Origin: Paraburkholderia sp. BL23I1N1
GTDB lineage: Bacteria > Pseudomonadota > Gammaproteobacteria > Burkholderiales > Burkholderiaceae
Assembly (NCBI RefSeq): GCF_003610295.1
Contig: NZ_RAPV01000002.1
Span: 1,178,001-1,242,000 of the forward strand
Direction: 5' to 3'
Length of the DNA: 64,000 bases
Part shown: one piece after another, positions 63,632 through 64,000 of the stretch
Layout: the number at the start of each line of letters is the position of its first letter
How positions within the stretch are numbered: the stretch's first letter is position 1
Notes under the pieces: generated by a model
What the model saw: only the letters and a program-made list of their open reading frames with translations
Told to the model about the DNA's origin: nothing
Database searches by the model: none
Translations under genes and position numbers: made by a program

Positions 63632-64000
63632 GTGTTCCCCGTGTCGTTCGACGGCTATGTTCCGACTATAGAACGTCGTCGAAGTGCTAGTTGACCAGGT
63701 CGGACCCGCCTCAGCCCACCTCGCATCGCGATCTGTTGCGGAAACCACATAGTCTATTTCCGCAATTCGATGGCGGAATCGTACCGGCTCTCATCCGACA
63801 GAATCCGCCATTGGCCCGTCTATTGCCGGACGGGCTAAAGCTCAATTATTGTTGTGTTTCACGTTTGAAACATTAATCGTCGTGCTTATATTCGCCAGGC
63901 CCTATAACAACGAATTAAATAATTTTTTCTCTTGAAAGTTGTTTATATTGGACACTGCTTTTCATGTCTCTGCCAACCGAAAATATCGTCAGAAGAAAGC
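63632..64000. other. Intergenic region at the window edge
   Basis: About 370 bp, AT-rich toward the end (63840-63960). No supported gene. Probably contains the promoter for the hydrolase at 63631 and the upstream region of the next gene. Confidence 0.5.

Overview
The window is high-GC DNA whose genes look like Paraburkholderia/Burkholderia: a YadA-type trimeric autotransporter, xanthine dehydrogenase genes, many LysR regulators, a ben-type dehydrogenase, SRPBCC and BON small proteins, and an exopolysaccharide-type block. I see no rRNA, tRNA, CRISPR array or replication origin.

Layout. (1) 0.1-1.9 kb: trimeric autotransporter adhesin. (2) 2.2-28.6 kb: an accessory region packed with mobile DNA. 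It holds an IS630 element carrying a group II intron, two 841-bp IS6-family copies in opposite orientation, the two halves of another IS6/IS26-like element, an IS1634-type element inside the second IS6 copy, and an IS630-type transposase gene. Between them lie cargo and debris: a benzoate-type MFS transporter, a benC remnant and benD, two SRPBCC paralogues, an Imm33 immunity-like protein, a GST, a nitrilase, a methyltransferase, and a LysR-controlled aldehyde dehydrogenase/CMD/quinone reductase operon. Intergenic spaces carry degenerate copies of a dispersed repeat. (3) 28.7-39.8 kb: a ureidoglycine/alanine-glyoxylate aminotransferase-like gene, an IS4 element inside a palindromic repeat, an MFS exporter and the xdhABC operon, with lesions in xdhB and xdhC. 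(4) 39.8-54 kb: ordinary chromosomal genes, including a TAXI-type binding protein, BON, TauE/SafE and LysE exporters, a LysR/HMG-CoA lyase/CoA-transferase/MFS set and an AraC/SDR/amino-acid permease set. (5) 54-64 kb: two paralogous exported clan GH-A-like hydrolases flanking a GT4 glycosyltransferase, a PIG-L deacetylase-lectin-FG-GAP protein and a GDP-mannose mannosyl hydrolase.

The strongest structural result is a readable inversion. The two IS6 copies (5839-6679 and 25758-28567) each abut one half of a single IS26-like transposase gene. The 8 bp at 5831-5838 and at 25750-25757 are exact reverse complements. This is the footprint expected from intramolecular replicative transposition that inverted about 19 kb. 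IS1634 insertion into the second copy is marked by a 6-bp duplication, and subtracting it gives exactly 841 bp, the length of copy 1.

Other notable signals are seven TGAA-type motifs on an 11-bp period between divergent genes (41526-41614), a long palindromic repeat that sits twice between convergent genes (30.0/31.4 kb and 50.2 kb), and two genes below usual length cut-offs (46 aa at 49908-50048 and 49 aa at 61007-61156).
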